Of a stretch of 64,000 bases of DNA, positions 35,501 to 50,500 are shown one piece after another. The stretch is from Aptenodytes patagonicus (Eukaryota; Chordata; Aves; Sphenisciformes; Spheniscidae). The DNA is taken from NCBI RefSeq assembly GCF_965638725.1, contig NC_134974.1, positions 248,001 through 312,000 on the forward strand, given 5' to 3'. Numbering within the stretch: the stretch's first letter is position 1; each line of letters opens with the position of its first letter. The notes beneath the pieces were generated by a model. It did not search any database. It saw nothing but the letters and a program-made list of their open reading frames with translations, and was not told where the DNA came from. The position numbers were made by a program, and so were the translations under genes.

Positions 35501-38500
35501 AGAGGGGCCCAAAAGAGCTGCCGGCAGGGAAAGACAGAACATGATGAGGTGATGACATGCCATAGGGAGTGGTCTTTTCTCCTGGGTGGTCCAGCTTCCG
35601 ATGTTAGTACTGCAGCAGCCTCTACCTGGATGAAACTCCTGATAGTGAATGCCACTGCCCAGGCCTCGTGCTGCAAGGTGCTCCTCCCTGGGACTGTTTT
35701 ATATGTTTTAGGACTGCCTGGAAATACGGCCTGGATCTCAATTTTTTTTCCTGAGCTCTGCCTGCTCCAAAAGATTTGTTATCTAGGTGTAGGCAGGATT
35801 CAGCAGTGTAGCATGAGTGAATGGCCATTCAAGTACTAGAAGTATGTCTTTGAGATAGTGTCTGCTCATGTAGTGTTTCCATCATATAAATGCTAAATCA
35901 TTTGTGCCTGTTCTTGCACCTTTTCAAACCACTTACCTTGCTTTACCAATCTTACTTTAGTAATTTCTTTGGTTTCTTCAGCCTTTTTCAGTAGTCTCCT
36001 TCCTTTCTGAGCTTCAGGGTATTTCCTCAGTTAGAAATCTTTGGTCTGATAGTGCACCATTAGAGTGCAACTCTGTATTTTGCCTGTAAAAAGTTGTCAA
36101 CTTTCTTCTGTTCTGTTGCAGCCTCCTCAGTTTGTGGACATTCCTCTTGAGGAAGATGATTCATCTGATGAAGAATACCAGCCTGAGGATGAGGATGAGG
36201 ATGAGACTGCAGAAGAGGTAAATACAACTTGTACAGAGATCTGTTCTGTTCAGCATGGAGTTGTCTGCATGTTTGAGGCAGTAGAATGCTCTCTTTATTT
36301 TAACATTATAAGTTATCCCAGACCTTCTAGTAATCTTTCTTCAATGCTATATTATTCATTTGGCTAAAAGAGTCTCTGGAATATTAGTTGAAGCAGTATG
36401 ATTGATTGCATTCTGCATCTTTTGCACTGTAGAGCTTACTGGAAAGTGATGTAGAGAGCACTGCTTCTTCTCCTCGGGGAGCAAAACGATCTAGGACAAG
36501 GCGATCATCTGATGAAGAGGGAGGGACACTCTGCGAGGTAAACTTGCAAGAGACTTTTGCTTTCTTTAGAAACAACTTTCAGTCATTATTCCTAAATTAC
36601 TAATGCAAAAGCAAAAATACGTATTATTGCTTAAAGTTGTGGTAACGTTACAGGTGCTATGTGGATTTGGCATCCCCAGTGTAATGGTTCCTGCATAAGC
36701 AGTGAAGTGCAACCCTTGCAGAAAGAGCTTAGTCTAAAATAAACACGAGCACTTAAAAAAGCACTGGCAATGGAAACAATCAGCTCTTCTTCAGATAATG
36801 ATTATTTTTCTGATTATTTTTGAGACGAGTGCAGGAGAATTGCTTTCTGTGCTTGGCTTAGGAGGAGAAAGTGATATGATAAAAGCATAAAGGTATTTGT
36901 GGTGACTGTATGCGCTGTCAAATCAGTAGAAGGAGTATGTGCAGTGTGATAAGAGCTGAGTATCGGCAGACAAGAATGAGAAAGCGACTGTGAGAACTGA
37001 CCACTGACACTGGAATCGGAGAAAGAGCAATAATGTATTGATACTTCCACGTTCTGCTCACCATGGGTTTGTTTTTGGGAGGGTTGGGAGTATGCCACAA
37101 TTACTAGTGTTCAGGTTTATCAGCTCTAGTAATATTGAGACTGATACTCAGATCTTCCAAATGTCTCCTTTCCTGCAAGTCTTTTGAATAGTAAATTTAT
37201 TTGTACTTTCTGAAAATCAAAGTGAGTGTAATATGAAGAATCCATTTCCTTCTGTGAAGTGTTTCTCTCATTTCTATTGTGCTAGACTCTGGTCAAACCT
37301 AAAAGGAGACTTATTCTGTCCTTGGAAATTTACGTTCTAAGTAAAACCTTTTAATGCAAAGGCCTTTTTAATTAGATGGAGAAGGTTACTACACCTGTTG
37401 TTAGACATATTAGTGCTGAAGTAGTTCCCATGGGACCTCCACCACCTCCTAAACCAAAGCAAAACAAAGACAGCACGTTCATGGAGAAGCTGCATGCAGT
37501 GGATGAAGAATTGGCTTCAAGCCCAGTATGCATGGATTCTTACCAGGTACCGTTTTTGGGGACGCTATAATAGTGTGGTTTTAGTTTGAGTAAAATTTGT
37601 TAGAAAGGAGGTAGCTTTCTGGTGTTCTCTGCTATTACTTTTACTGCATTCTGCTCTCCTTTTATAACTTTAAATAACAAGTTGAATCTCCATAGTGTAT
37701 AGGACGCTAGCTCTGTGAGAGAATAGAGGTAGCTGTTAGTAGTTAGTGACATATACTTTTAGTTTCTTGTATCGTAACTACACTTTCTATTTATGCTTGT
37801 AAGTGTCTCACTGCCATTGTTTTGGCTGTTAAATGTAATTCTATGACATTTACATAACTAATGAAAATAGTTTTCCTTTTGAAAGACATCCTGTCAGCTT
37901 AGTTGTGTTTTGCAGGCAAGTATACTGTTAACACCCGAGGAAGCTTGGTTGTAAAGAGAACCACTATTTCATATTAACAATGAGAAAAATATTACTGATC
38001 TGTGTTACTGTGCAAGGGTGAGGAGTCATGAAGAAACAGTCCTGTGCTGCTGTTCAAGATTAATTTCAGATAGTGAAGAGGGCAAACAGAGTAAAACATA
38101 CGTGAAAGAATCAAATATTGCAAGTGGAGATTGCTTCCTTGACAGCAGATAAGAGTTTAGCATGAGATAAATGAACAATAATATATATATATATATAAAA
38201 ACGATAACAGTTTAATAGTGAGAGTAATGAAAGTTTAGCTTTCTCGGACTACCAAAGTAAATGATTCTTTGTGGCAGCAATCTAGTATTTTTGGTATTGG
38301 ACTCTTTTGGCTGGGCTGAAAACCCTGCTGCTGGAGAAACTGAGAAAAGCAGAGACACTGTGCTTTTCCTTCACCTTTCAGTCTCTGGAAGACAGCCTCA
38401 TTGCCTTCCGAACCCGATCTAAGAGGCCACTGAAGGACGTTCCTCTTGGTCAGCTGGAGGCTGAGCTCCGAGCCCCAGATATCACGCCTGATATGTATGA

Positions 38501-41500
38501 TCCCAATACTGCAGATGATGAAGAATGGAAAAGGTGGCTTGGAGGACTCATGAATGACGATGTGGAGAATGAAGGTATATGACAGATGTTTTGTTGTTGT
38601 TGTTCACTGGAATTGGGGGTTATATTGAAAGCCTGGAGCTTTTTCTTTCTATTTATACACGATGTTCTTGGCTGCAGCCATTATCTTGTTTAGTAATAAG
38701 CATGTGTTTTGCATACCATCAGCTTTCCTCATCTTCTCCATGGACATTTGTGAGGGTTTTTAAACTTCAGGTGTCTCACTAGTAAATATTTACTAGCCAG
38801 CACATGCAGTAACTGGCAACTATAAACAAAAGTTACATGTTTCAGCCCTTAATCTATTGTGCTGTGTCATGAAGCTGGCAGCATTGATATACCTGAATCT
38901 ATCTGACTGTGTCATGCTCCTTGTTAGGGACATGACTTGTTTTTGTAGAAACAACGATTTTCTTCTTCAAGAAGAAACAAGAACAAGCTTTGGGGCTTGA
39001 CTTCCTTTTGCCCTGAATGTACCGGTTGCTTACAGTTGTGCAAATTGAATATAAAACACAAATTGAAATAATACTACTTCACTCTTTCTAAATTTAGCTG
39101 AAACTCAGGTCACAGAGAATAAATCCAGCTTTTCTAAAAGGGAATGGCTACAAATAAGGATGCTAGTAGCTCAGTTTGAAAAGAGGAGGGGCTTGATATC
39201 GCTTCCATAAAAAGGAACACACAGTTAATTTCAAGCAGTGATCCTAGCCCTCTTTGAACCAGGTCAGGCAGTAAACGAAGTGCTTCTGCTCCTGGCTACT
39301 GATTGGTCTTGGGGCAGGGTAATGATGTTTCAAAATGTGCTTCTTATTAGATGAAGCAGATGATGATGATGACCCTGAGTACAACTTCCTGGAAGATCTG
39401 GATGAACCAGATACAGAAGACTTCAGAAATGATCGTGCTGTGAGAATTACCAGTAAGTCCTTTGGGAATCCCACCTCCTTTCTTGTTAGGATTAGTAATT
39501 CATTTTGAAAAGTGACTGTTTTGTTGCAAAGATTTTGCAGTGTAGGCTAATTAAAAAAAATCTGCACACTGACTTGAACAGCTTTTCTATGCAAAGCTGG
39601 CTTTCTGTGAATACGTGAAAGGATCTAGCCAGAGCTGCTGTGCAACTTTACTCCATAGCAAAGACTAAAGAATAATACTTATGTGATAGTACAGTCTTTC
39701 ATAAAGCTTCAGCCAGTTCAGAATTGAATGCTTGCCTTATGACTTGAGTGTGATTAAATTTTCTCCAGGTCCTTACAGTCTTCGAGTTAGTTTTATAAAC
39801 ATATCACTTTTCATCTTCTCAATAAAGCACACTTGTTTTACGTCTTATTACAGGTTAACATAACTTTAAATTTAATTCTGAAAATTAGTTTTTATGTAAT
39901 ATTTTTGAATCAAAACAGTCTCAGCTGAAGTTTTTTGGGGCCCAGCATTAAAAAGGGATATAATATCAGGGGCCTTTCCTTCTTGGTCCTCTCTTTGCAA
40001 GAGGAGGGTTTCCCTTTGCAAGAGAGATTCCTTAAATGACTTGATATTATGACATGATTGCTAAGTGGTTCTTGGAAGAGGAATCTTCATACTTCTTTTT
40101 AATTTTACTTGCAGAAAAGGAAGTGAATGAACTGATGGAGGAGCTGTTTGAGACAGTAAGTGATAAACTGGGTATAACACTGAAGAATAGATCTTTCTCG
40201 GATCTGACATGAAATCTCTGAAGCCGTAAAGGGGTGGTCTCTGTAAGATGCTTAGCGCTGACTGTGTGCAAAAGGCCCTACCATAAAAGTGTAATTTTTA
40301 GCCTCGAGAAGGAACTTATATAGGAACTTCCTATATACGTTCCTGCAGAGATGAATGTCTATGCTAAGAGGATCATCATGAGCTTTATTAGCTAAAGACA
40401 GTTGGTGGTAAATGTATTACTTGAGCTTTCTATTCCTGACTGTTGCTACACATTTGCTGTCAGTTTCAGGACGAGATGGGTTTCTCAAACATGGAAGATG
40501 AAGGTCCAGAAGATGAAGATAATGTTACAGAGTCACGGCCAAATTTTAATACACCACAAGCACTTAGGTAGGATTATTTGGTTATGTTGTAACATTTAAA
40601 AAAAAAATAATTCTGTTATGATAAAAAGCCTATGGTTACCTGCAGCTGTACTATGCCATCCACCAAAGTGATAATGCCGTTTCAGCACAGGCCACTGTTT
40701 TGAAAGCTCTCGGCCATTTTTATTTATGAGATTGAACACTTAACTTGACCCTGTTTTTTCTATCTGCCACCTTTGACATTACTGATTGTGATGCATCTGA
40801 AGAAGATGACAACAACAATTGAAAATGTAACTGTTCAGAAAGAGACAGGAAGAAAGCCTGCACTAAAAGATTGGTGCCAGCTGTTCTGTATCATAGCTGA
40901 AAGCAGCTGAGGTCTTTCAGAATGGTAATCTATTCCAGCAAGCCGTCATCTCTAGTGGAGGATTCTGTTCCTGCTTCTTTAATCTCCATGCTATATATAC
41001 TGTCCCTGTGTATTTAAATTGTGTTTATTTCTCAAGTCTGTCCACATATCCCCCTTTTTAGACAATTCTTCTGAAAAAATTGCTTCGTTACCTGCTAAGT
41101 CGCTTACCTCAGCTGTTAAACTAAAATAGTTAGTGGAGCAGGATATTGCATGACTGGCGATGATACTTCAAAGCAATGAGTAGAGAAACAGTGGATACTG
41201 GGGTGTTGCTGCAGATGTGATCAAAGCTATGTAGGTCCTGTGCAAAGAAGGTCCCGACCTCAAAGCGACAGCCGCTCTAGCTCTCTTAATTCTTGTGCTT
41301 TACACCGTGGTGGTGGATGTAGTGTCTGAAATAATTTCAGAAAAATAATAGTTTTCTTGCCTTTTTTTTTTATTTATTGTTAAGGGGCGGGGTGAAGTTT
41401 ACTTACTGCCTTTACATTTTTTTGATGACAAGAAATGCTTGAGGAGCTGGTTTGACCAAGTGTGTCACCTTATCTTTTAAGTAAATAGCTTGGATGTAAT

Positions 41501-44500
41501 GGTGGCCTTTTCTAAGGAAAAAGACTGCATAAGATAGCTGAGACCTAGGTCTGAAATGACTAAGTTCAGAAATTAGCTCTTGATGATTTTTGGTATGGGT
41601 TATACTTGAAACAGTGCCTTGAAGAGGAAAGGGTCTAAAGCGTTTCTTTCTAGGTAATAATGCCGCTCTAGTTAACCAATTACAGAAACTGCGGTGTGAA
41701 TGGTGTCTCCTTGTTAATGGGGCAGATCAGCTCAAGATCAAGCTGTATCTGTTTGGGAAAGGAGCTAAAATGAAGGCTGGAGTTTCTTGATACTCTCTCT
41801 GGGATGAGCAGTACCAGAGGGGAGTGCAGCAATTCTTAAACCAGCTACAGACTAAAAGCAGGGAAACTTTATGCTCTCTCTTATTATTTGTATGCATTTG
41901 TCTTTGATAATGGCTAGTTGTATTCATTTTTCTTTGGTGGGCAGTTCTCCCAATTGTTTCTTCCCCAGTTTTACCTGTATACAGGATTCTTAAAGTTGTT
42001 TTGTGGCAAAATATCCATTTGCTAGGTTTATTGTTGTTTTTATGATATCTTGCATTAGAAGCATTGTGGAACAACTTTACTTATAACTGACTTCAGGCCT
42101 ATTACAGAAGTGAAGCTGGTAACAAGCAGAAATCAGAATATTAAATGGTGTAGCTAAAATAAATAAAAATCTATCATAAGGCAGGGGGTAGTTGAAGCTG
42201 GTTTTGAAAGGACGGTAATATGTACATCCTCTTTTCTGCTACAGGGGTAGCTCTTGCTGTAGTATCAGCAGATGTCTATAGTAAAGTATTCTGCATAAAA
42301 CTAGATAATACTTAATTTTTTTTTTTTTTTTAAGTAACAGCATTTATGTCAGTGTGTGATCTTTCTGGAGACCCTCATGGTAAAATGCCACCCATAATAC
42401 CTTGGGTTCACACCTTGCCTGATGATATAAGTTAAATAGGATTGGTTCTAATGTGTTCTGGATTGTCGTAGATCCTGACTGCTGTTGAGAGTATCTGAGC
42501 ACTTGAGTGGAACACACATGGGATATGATTGGGAATGGTGGACAAGACTGTTAACTGTCCTTGGAATAAACAGTTGAAGCATTGTATCCCAGAACTACAG
42601 TAGTGCTGTGGTAGATTAAAAGATTTATGTATAAGCCAACTGTATGAATAACTCTGTTTTTTCAAGTTGAAGTATACTGTCAAAGTGTTGAGTAGTACAG
42701 GGATGATAGTTCCTTAAACTGTGCATCCCAGATACAGAGTAAAATACTCTAAATAAATGTGAATGCTTATTAAATCATATGCTTATTACATTTCGGTCTG
42801 CCTGATCTCAAACAGATTTGAAGAGCCTCTGGCCAATTTACTGAATGAACAACACCGGACGGTGAAGGAACAACTTGAGCAATTGAGAATGAAAAAGTCC
42901 TCGATCAAGCCACCACAAGAGATAGAAAAATCAAAATCTCAAAATGAGAAGCCTCTGCAGAGCCTTGTTCTGGACAGTATGCAAAGAAAGAGGCTTCAGC
43001 AGCAAATGCAGCAGGTAAGAAAATGTTACCTGGTCTGACCTAATCAATATTTGCTGTATACTGTGGGGGCGGGGAAAGCCAATGGTACAGCAAGCACTTC
43101 GGTGTGTTTCCTTAAAGAAATTAATTGAAAAAGCTACATTTGAAGCTGGAGCTTTAATAGGTGATATTTACATGCCTGATTCCACACTGAAAGACAATTT
43201 GAAATGAATGTGCAAAGTAGAGCTTATTTCTTGGCATCTGTATTGTTCTCATGTGAGATAGCTGCCTTGGCCATGTTTGAATTCTGACTGTAATGTGTCA
43301 AAATCCTCTGTTTTCACCAACTTCTTTATTACTTTCTGAGAGTATTACTCGATGTAGTTTGGATTCTTTTTTTCCTCCTTCCATTACACAAAACTGTGTA
43401 GAAATTCAGTTTGAACATTTTAAAAGCTGTCAGCAGCATAGATGAGAAGCTGTACTTAGAGAATTTTTTTTTCCGTGTCCATACAAAGTTCAAGAGGACA
43501 TCTTCTCAAAACTTGAAACTTACCGTCAACTCAATCTCATGAGGACAAAGTGCACTGGTTTTGTGTGAACTTGATACAAGTCTTGCTGAGTAGTCATTTA
43601 TTATTCTGCATACCTCATACAGTGTGATGTCTTGGTCTGTGGCAGCAAGGAAAGGACACAGACCTCTCAAACACAAGCTAAAGAAATGGATCTTGCATTA
43701 GACATGTAGAGTAAATGAGCTTTTTAATTTTTCAGCTGCAAAGCAAGATGTATGGTGTTTGTGTGCATGTGGGGAGTTCTGATAGCTGAAGTCATTGTTT
43801 CTGAAGAAATACTTAAGTATTTAACTAGGAAAAAATATCCTTTCTGTATTGATTGTTATGGTATGAGACTTTGGCACAAAAGCTAGTAAACTGCCCTAAG
43901 ACTTATACAGATTTTGAACACATCTGTTTAATAAACTTCCTGCCAGTGGATATTAAAGTTTCCACTCAGTTTTCTATTGCTTAAAATGCTTTTTGAAGTC
44001 AGAATGTGATTTTTGGGGTGCTCAGGAGGCATTTCTTGCGCCTCTATACTTATGCTTTCCAGTTTCTTGGATTTCTGATAGACTGAAAAAAAACATTTGT
44101 CTGATTTTATTCTTCAAGCATGTTCAGCTTCTGACTCAAATCCATCTTCTCGCAAGTTCCAACCCTGCTTTAAGTTCAGAGGCCAGTACTACCAGGATGT
44201 TTTTGGTAAGGATATGCCTAAAATCAGAGCTACGTGAATTTTAATGATTGCTGGTCACTGGAGAGATTTAGAGAGCTTAATTTATTTAATTGATCCCATT
44301 AAATTGAGAGAGGCTACCACTCAATAAGGGAATTATGTTGTTAGCCTACTATGAGCATGCTCCATACTTAGAGAAATAATTCACATTGCGCTGACTAATA
44401 ACAGTGCTTTGAATTGGCATGGCTTTGTATTTTTTTTTATTGTTTTCTTGGAAATACTGAAAACAAAGTTCAAAAAAATACAGCTTCTGTAATTAGTGAA

Positions 44501-47500
44501 CATTCTGTGACCTTGAAAGATTCTGGAAAGTGGGGGAATTTAAAAAAAAAAAAAAAAAAATTATTCCTCTGTTCCTAGATCTGTAATGCTCAAAAATAAG
44601 ACCTGTAACACTCTCCTTTTTTTATGCCTGTCACTTCCCCAGCTTTTATTTTTTGCATTACTGCATTACATTTGTTCTTTACCTTCCATTTGAAGGCATG
44701 TTCTTTTATCTTTTTCTGTGTTTGACTTTGCAGAGTGAGCTTGGTAACTTTGCTCGAAGCTCTACACTCCTTCGTCAGTCGTTCAATCCTAAGTTTCAAA
44801 CAATGTTCCAGCCATGTAACTTGAAGGGAGCACTGCAGCTCATTGAAGATTTTCATGCCCAAGTCCAAGTTGACTGGAGCCCTCGCAAAGCTGTGAAGAA
44901 GAGTGGTATGTATTTGAAGGGACAAGAGGAAGCATTTTACAGTGGGAGTTATTTCATGGTATGCACCCTCCAGATGAGGTATGGTTCAGACTGCTGTTTG
45001 GAATGAATTTTTAAATTTTTTTTTTTAATTTTGTGAGGTATTTTTAGATAAAACCATCCACTTTATTGACTGTCTTTTTGCATCTTAAACTTGCAGCACA
45101 GTAAAGCATGTTATATGAGCTGTTGACTTTTGTTTGACATCATAATCCTGCCATTTATTGTTCTGCAGATGATGTTTTGAGCTGCAGAAGTCCATCAAGA
45201 AACTATGAAACTGGAAATAATTGGTCTAAATGTGTTGGTTAACACACATCAAGGAAATATTCTCTTCATTGGAGTATTTTAGTAAAAAAAAAAAAAAAGC
45301 TCCAAACTGTTGGTTTCAAATATTTGGTTTGTGATTTTTCTGCTGCCTAGAGAGTGAACTCACTTGAAATAAACAGAGCTTTTTACAAGTGCTTTTTCAT
45401 TATAGAGCAAAAGAAAAGCTGGAAAGGGAAAGTAATTTTACTTTTTGCTGGTGTAAACTTTTAAGGGCAAAAACTAGGAAATATGCAAATTCTAAAAACC
45501 AGGGAGAAAGTCTCTCTCTACTTGCAGTGGAGTAAGAGAAACAGTGTTTTCAAGAAGTCAGTTGTGAAAAACATTATTTGTCCATGTATATGTCTATCCT
45601 TATCTGTTAATTCTTTTCACAGCCAATGAATTTCCATGTTTGCCAAAGCAAGTGGCATGGATTTTGGCAACAAGGAGAGTCTTTATGTATCCAGAGTTAC
45701 TGCCAATATGCTCCTTGAAAGCAAACCCTCCCCGGGACAAGATTATCTTCACCAAGGCAGAGGACAAGTAGGTGCTTAGATTTATTGAACAAAATGCATA
45801 CAAATGAGACTTCTTTGTTAAGGAGAATTTCTAGGATGCAAGCTTTTGGGATATCTGTGTATTGTGCAACAGCACATCCAAATAGTAATCTGCCGTACTG
45901 TCTAAAAGACTCTTTATCTTTTTGTTTTGTTTTGTTTTTTCCCCTCCTTCCTTCCTTCCTTCAGTTTATTAGCTTTAGGTTTGAAACATTTTGAAGGGAC
46001 AGAGTTTCCAAAGCCTTTGATCAGCAAGTATCTCTTGCCAACAAAAACTGCCCACCAGCTTACAGTACGAATCAAGAATCTCAATATGAATCGAGCCCCC
46101 GATAATATCATCAGAGTAAGTGATGCATTCAGATTATGGTTTGGTATTTTTCAGATTTGTCTGTCTGGTTGGCGTTTGTTATACAAGAAGAGATGTGCTT
46201 TTTGTTTCAAGGACCTTTTTGTATATGTGCTGACACTTTCTTAAAAGAAAATGTCATCCTGTTGTTAGCAATGAGGATTTCTTCAAAAAGACCTTATCCT
46301 CTGTACTTTGCAAGTACTTATATTACTATTTTGACTCTTTAGAGCCCAGCACTTGCAGACGGTCCTAGCACAACTGTGGCTTCAGTAATCCTGACAGATT
46401 CATACAGATAAACTTTGAGTAGTGAAGCTTAAACAAAAGTGCTGTCTCCAGTCAGGCTGAAGGTCCAGCTGGCCAAATATCCTGTCCCATAAGCTAAGGG
46501 CCACTGCTGAAGAGAGAATAAGAACCAGAAGCACTTAAAGCAAGTACGCCGGCACATCTGTTAGAACTTCATGCTTGCTTTCAAGAGAAACCAAGATGGC
46601 AATGAGCTCTTGTTCAGCCTTTATTACTCTTTTTTTAATGTTTCTGTGGGTAGTACCTTATTAAAGTAGTAGTGATGAGAATCGCTTAATTCACACAAAC
46701 TTTTACAGAGCACAATCCTTATCCTGTGTCCCAGCAGTTATTGGATAGGTGTTCTGACCACAGTCATCTTGTCTTGCATTCTCTCCTCTCCACATAGTAC
46801 TACAAAAAGACAAAACAGTTGCCCATTCTGTTCAAGTGCTGTGAGGAAATCCAGCCTAACGAGTGGAAGCCACCTGTGGAGAGAGAAGAACATCGCCTGC
46901 CATTTTGGCTAAAGGTAGTTTCTGCTATTCTTCATCCAGCATAGGGTTGTTTGTTGTTGTTGTTTGGTTGATTTCTTTTGGGGTTTTTGTTTGGGTGGTT
47001 TTTTCTTTCTTTTTCTTTACAGCCTTGGTCCAGAGTGAGTTGTTTGGTTAGCCTACAGCTCTGAAGTCAAAAGGCAGTCTGATTGTATTGCATGGGAGCC
47101 TGTGTTATCCGGAGTCTAGCTAGTAAACGTAGCAAGAACAGTAGTACTTAGCAACCTGAAGTATTATACACTACTCTTGGTGCTTGTCTGCCCAGCTGCA
47201 GTACATGATTGAAGTTATCATGGACATATAGTGTTTGTTGTCACATCCTTGTTTTGCTACGTGGGTGTATTTCTAATGGCTCTGGTTTCATGTGTTGATT
47301 TTGTTATTTGGCTTTGTTTATTTGTTAATCAACATAGTCTTACCCTTGCCTTATGCTTAGCGGTGTTGCCGTCTTTCCCCCTGTGTTACAGCCATGAGAG
47401 AGGGCGTGTTCTTCCCCCTTAAAACCTCACCTTCTAAGAGGAAAGAAGAAATCTGGGGGTTTGGGGTGGGGTTTTTTAAGGTTATCTTCACCTGCAGTGT

Positions 47501-50500
47501 GGCTGTTATTTTTGTTATACCCAAATGTCTCACGCTTTGTAAGGATTCTTTCTCTGAGATTCTTTGCATAAGGAAAACTAAGTTGGAGGCATAGCGACCA
47601 TGCCTGTGAGTCAGTCAAGGAGGACTGTGTCTGAGGAAAGAGTTAGTCTCAGATGCCATAAAATCCAGTTCTCTTAATTGCCCATTGTATTTCATTGTTA
47701 CAGTGAAGCTTCCTTCCCACAAAATCTTCTATTTATTAAAGGAACCTTTATAAAGCAATTCAGTTCTGTTGTTTCTTTCAGGCTCTCAGATTCTTTTGAA
47801 GGCTTTGGAGTAAAACTCGTGAATATAAAGTAATATTCAGTAAATATAAAGTAATATACAGTAGTGTAAAGTAAATAAAAAGCGCTTTACTTTTAGAAGC
47901 AAGTTGCTGTCTGTCACCTTCTGTGGTACTGTTTCAAGGTGGTAACAGGGGAATGGCCTATGGACTGTACTAATAAACTCTTGTTCCCTTTAGGCAAGCT
48001 TGCCCTCCATTCAGGGGGAATTGAAGCAATTAGCAGAAGATGCCAGGGAGATGCCAGGTTCACCTGATGCAGAATCTGTCTTTTTGGGGACAGGAAAGGA
48101 AACTTCAGACACAGAATATGATGAAAAATACCCTCTACTCATGCCAAAGGGACTAGTACTGACCTTAAAGCCCCTTGCCAATCGATTCTCTAGGAGAGCA
48201 TGGAGGAGGCAGAGGTCTTCAGCTCTGAAGCCTGTCCTCATTCGACCGAGTCCTTGTCTGCAGCCCAGTTCCAACACTATTAACATCCAGAAAACTGTGA
48301 AGTTGTCCCAGTCAGAAGCTCCTCCCAGCAAAGTTATGGTTCAGATTCCTCGGCTAATCCAGCCAGCTACAGTTATGCAGACGGTGCCAGGAGTGCAGCC
48401 TTTGAGTGTTCAAGCAGTGGTAGGAAGTGGAGATGGCTTGGAATTTCAGAATGTGCTCTCCACTTCGCATTCGGACTCCAGACAAGCTTTCTCAGCTGCT
48501 GTACCATCAGCTCTAGTGTCCTCAAATCCAGTAACTTTTCAGCCAAAACTGATGTTGCCAGCTTTGGCCGGAGCAAAAATACGCAAACCTTGTGTTCGTA
48601 AGGGATACCAAAAGAAAAAAGGGACAAAATCTGCCCCACTGATAAAGACTTCACCTTTGATTCAGCCATCTCCTGTCATCCTTACTGTACCTGCTACCAC
48701 AGTGAAAGTGGTCAATATAGGCAATGGTTGCAATATGATTCAGCCCATAAATACCACAGTTGGTAGAGGCACGCAGGCTATTCCAGTTACAACCTTATTG
48801 GTAAATCCATCCACTTTCCCGTGTCCCTTAAATCAGCCTCTGGTGACTTCTTCAATCCCTTCGTTGATCGTCTCTCCTAACCCTGTTGGTCTTTCTGCAT
48901 CATCTGTCGGTGAAAATGAAGAACAGCTGAATCTGGTTCCTTCCTGCCCTGCTGGAAATAACAAAAATACCTATCCCACGGTGGAGCCCAAGGTTGAACC
49001 CCCAGAGTTGTACGTTTCATGCTCTGCTGTCTCCCCTAAAAAGGAGTGTAGTACAAATCCTGCCACTTCTAATAATGGCAGTCAGGAAAAGGTAAGTAAG
49101 GGTGACTGCTGTAGCTGGACAGTGGTAGAAGGAGACGAGAACGCTTCAGAGCCGTTGTCTGTGGACCTTTTGCCTCACTTAGAAGATCCAGATGAAACGG
49201 TGAAAATTGAGCCTGCAGATTCAAATGATGCTACCAAGGAAGTAAATCCAGTACAGAAGAGGGATCTTTTATGTGCTGAAGTGAAGGAGGAATTCATGCT
49301 GGATCTTGGCCAGGAACTGAACATGGAGGCTGCATGTTCATGTTCAGATGACCTGAAAGAAATTAAAAAGGAGCATACTTTGTGTGACGAGAAGGGAGAA
49401 GAAGAGCGACGGGCTTTGCAGTCATCTCCCCACAGTGAACAGCAGGTGGATGCAGGTGTTGTTGCTGGACCACAAGTAAGCAGTGAGTCTCCAAAGAATC
49501 TTTCGTGTACAGCAGATGTTGAGGCAGAATTTAGTAGTCCACTAGGAAGACCAGAGGATTCGTCCAGTATAGATGGCCAGTCTGTTGGGACACCAGCTGG
49601 CCCTGAAGCTGGAGGAGAGAGAGAAGGACAAGAAGAGGAGGAAGAAGACGACTTTGATGATTTTACACAAGATGAGGATGAAGAAATGTCATCAGCCTCA
49701 GAAGAATCTATTCTTTCAGTGCCAGAACTTCAGGTAAAAGCAAACAAAACTTTAAAAAACTTGCTAATGACAAATATCAGTGTCCTGAAACACCCTAGTG
49801 CAGTCAGAGCAAATCACAATTTGAATCCAATTGGAAAGGTGGACTGTTAACTATATAATAGCACGGTATTGTTCTGTTTTACAGAGAAATTGGGACACCA
49901 CATTTTTCTGAGAAGATTTTAAGTCCAAGCTAAAGGAATGTCTTGCAAATACGCAGATTTAAATTCTGCTGAGTTGTAAGGACTTCCTCAACTGAGGCTG
50001 TTCTTAATAAGAAGTACTTCAAGTGAAAAATATTTTCCAGGTCACAATTCCAGCAAGCCTTTAAGAACTAAGATGATCATTAAGGAATCCCATCTAAATC
50101 AAGGCTTTTATAAGTGGCAGATTCTGAAATTTAATTTTGTGCATGATACAAAAATAGGTAGTTCTGGTTGTTGTTGAATTCTGTCCCTTCAGTAGAATCC
50201 TCTAGTTGGTCAGATGTTGATCTGTGAAATTGGCTGTTAGAATTATGATGGAGTGAGCTAGTTGCTGAATGACATTAAAACAAACACTAAAAGAAAACAA
50301 CGTGAGGTCTTTTTGTTGTTGCTTTCTAAGGAGACAATGGAAAAACTTACTTGGCTTGCAACAGAGAGACGTTTAAGCCAAGAAGGAGATTCTGAAGAAG
50401 AGAATTCCCAGGAAGAGAACTCTGAGCCTGAGGAGGAGGAGGAGGAGGAAGGGGAAGGAATAGAGAGTTTACAGAAAGATGATGAAATATGTGGAGATGT

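Noticed and set aside
35340-35840. Possible transposon in GON4L intron 6 with several short open frames
   Set aside because: No match to any repeat family I know on either strand, and no terminal repeats or target duplications.
44535-44562. A-rich run as the tail of a SINE or processed copy
   Set aside because: No upstream body, no target-site duplication and no poly(A) signal before it; an ordinary A/T homopolymer.
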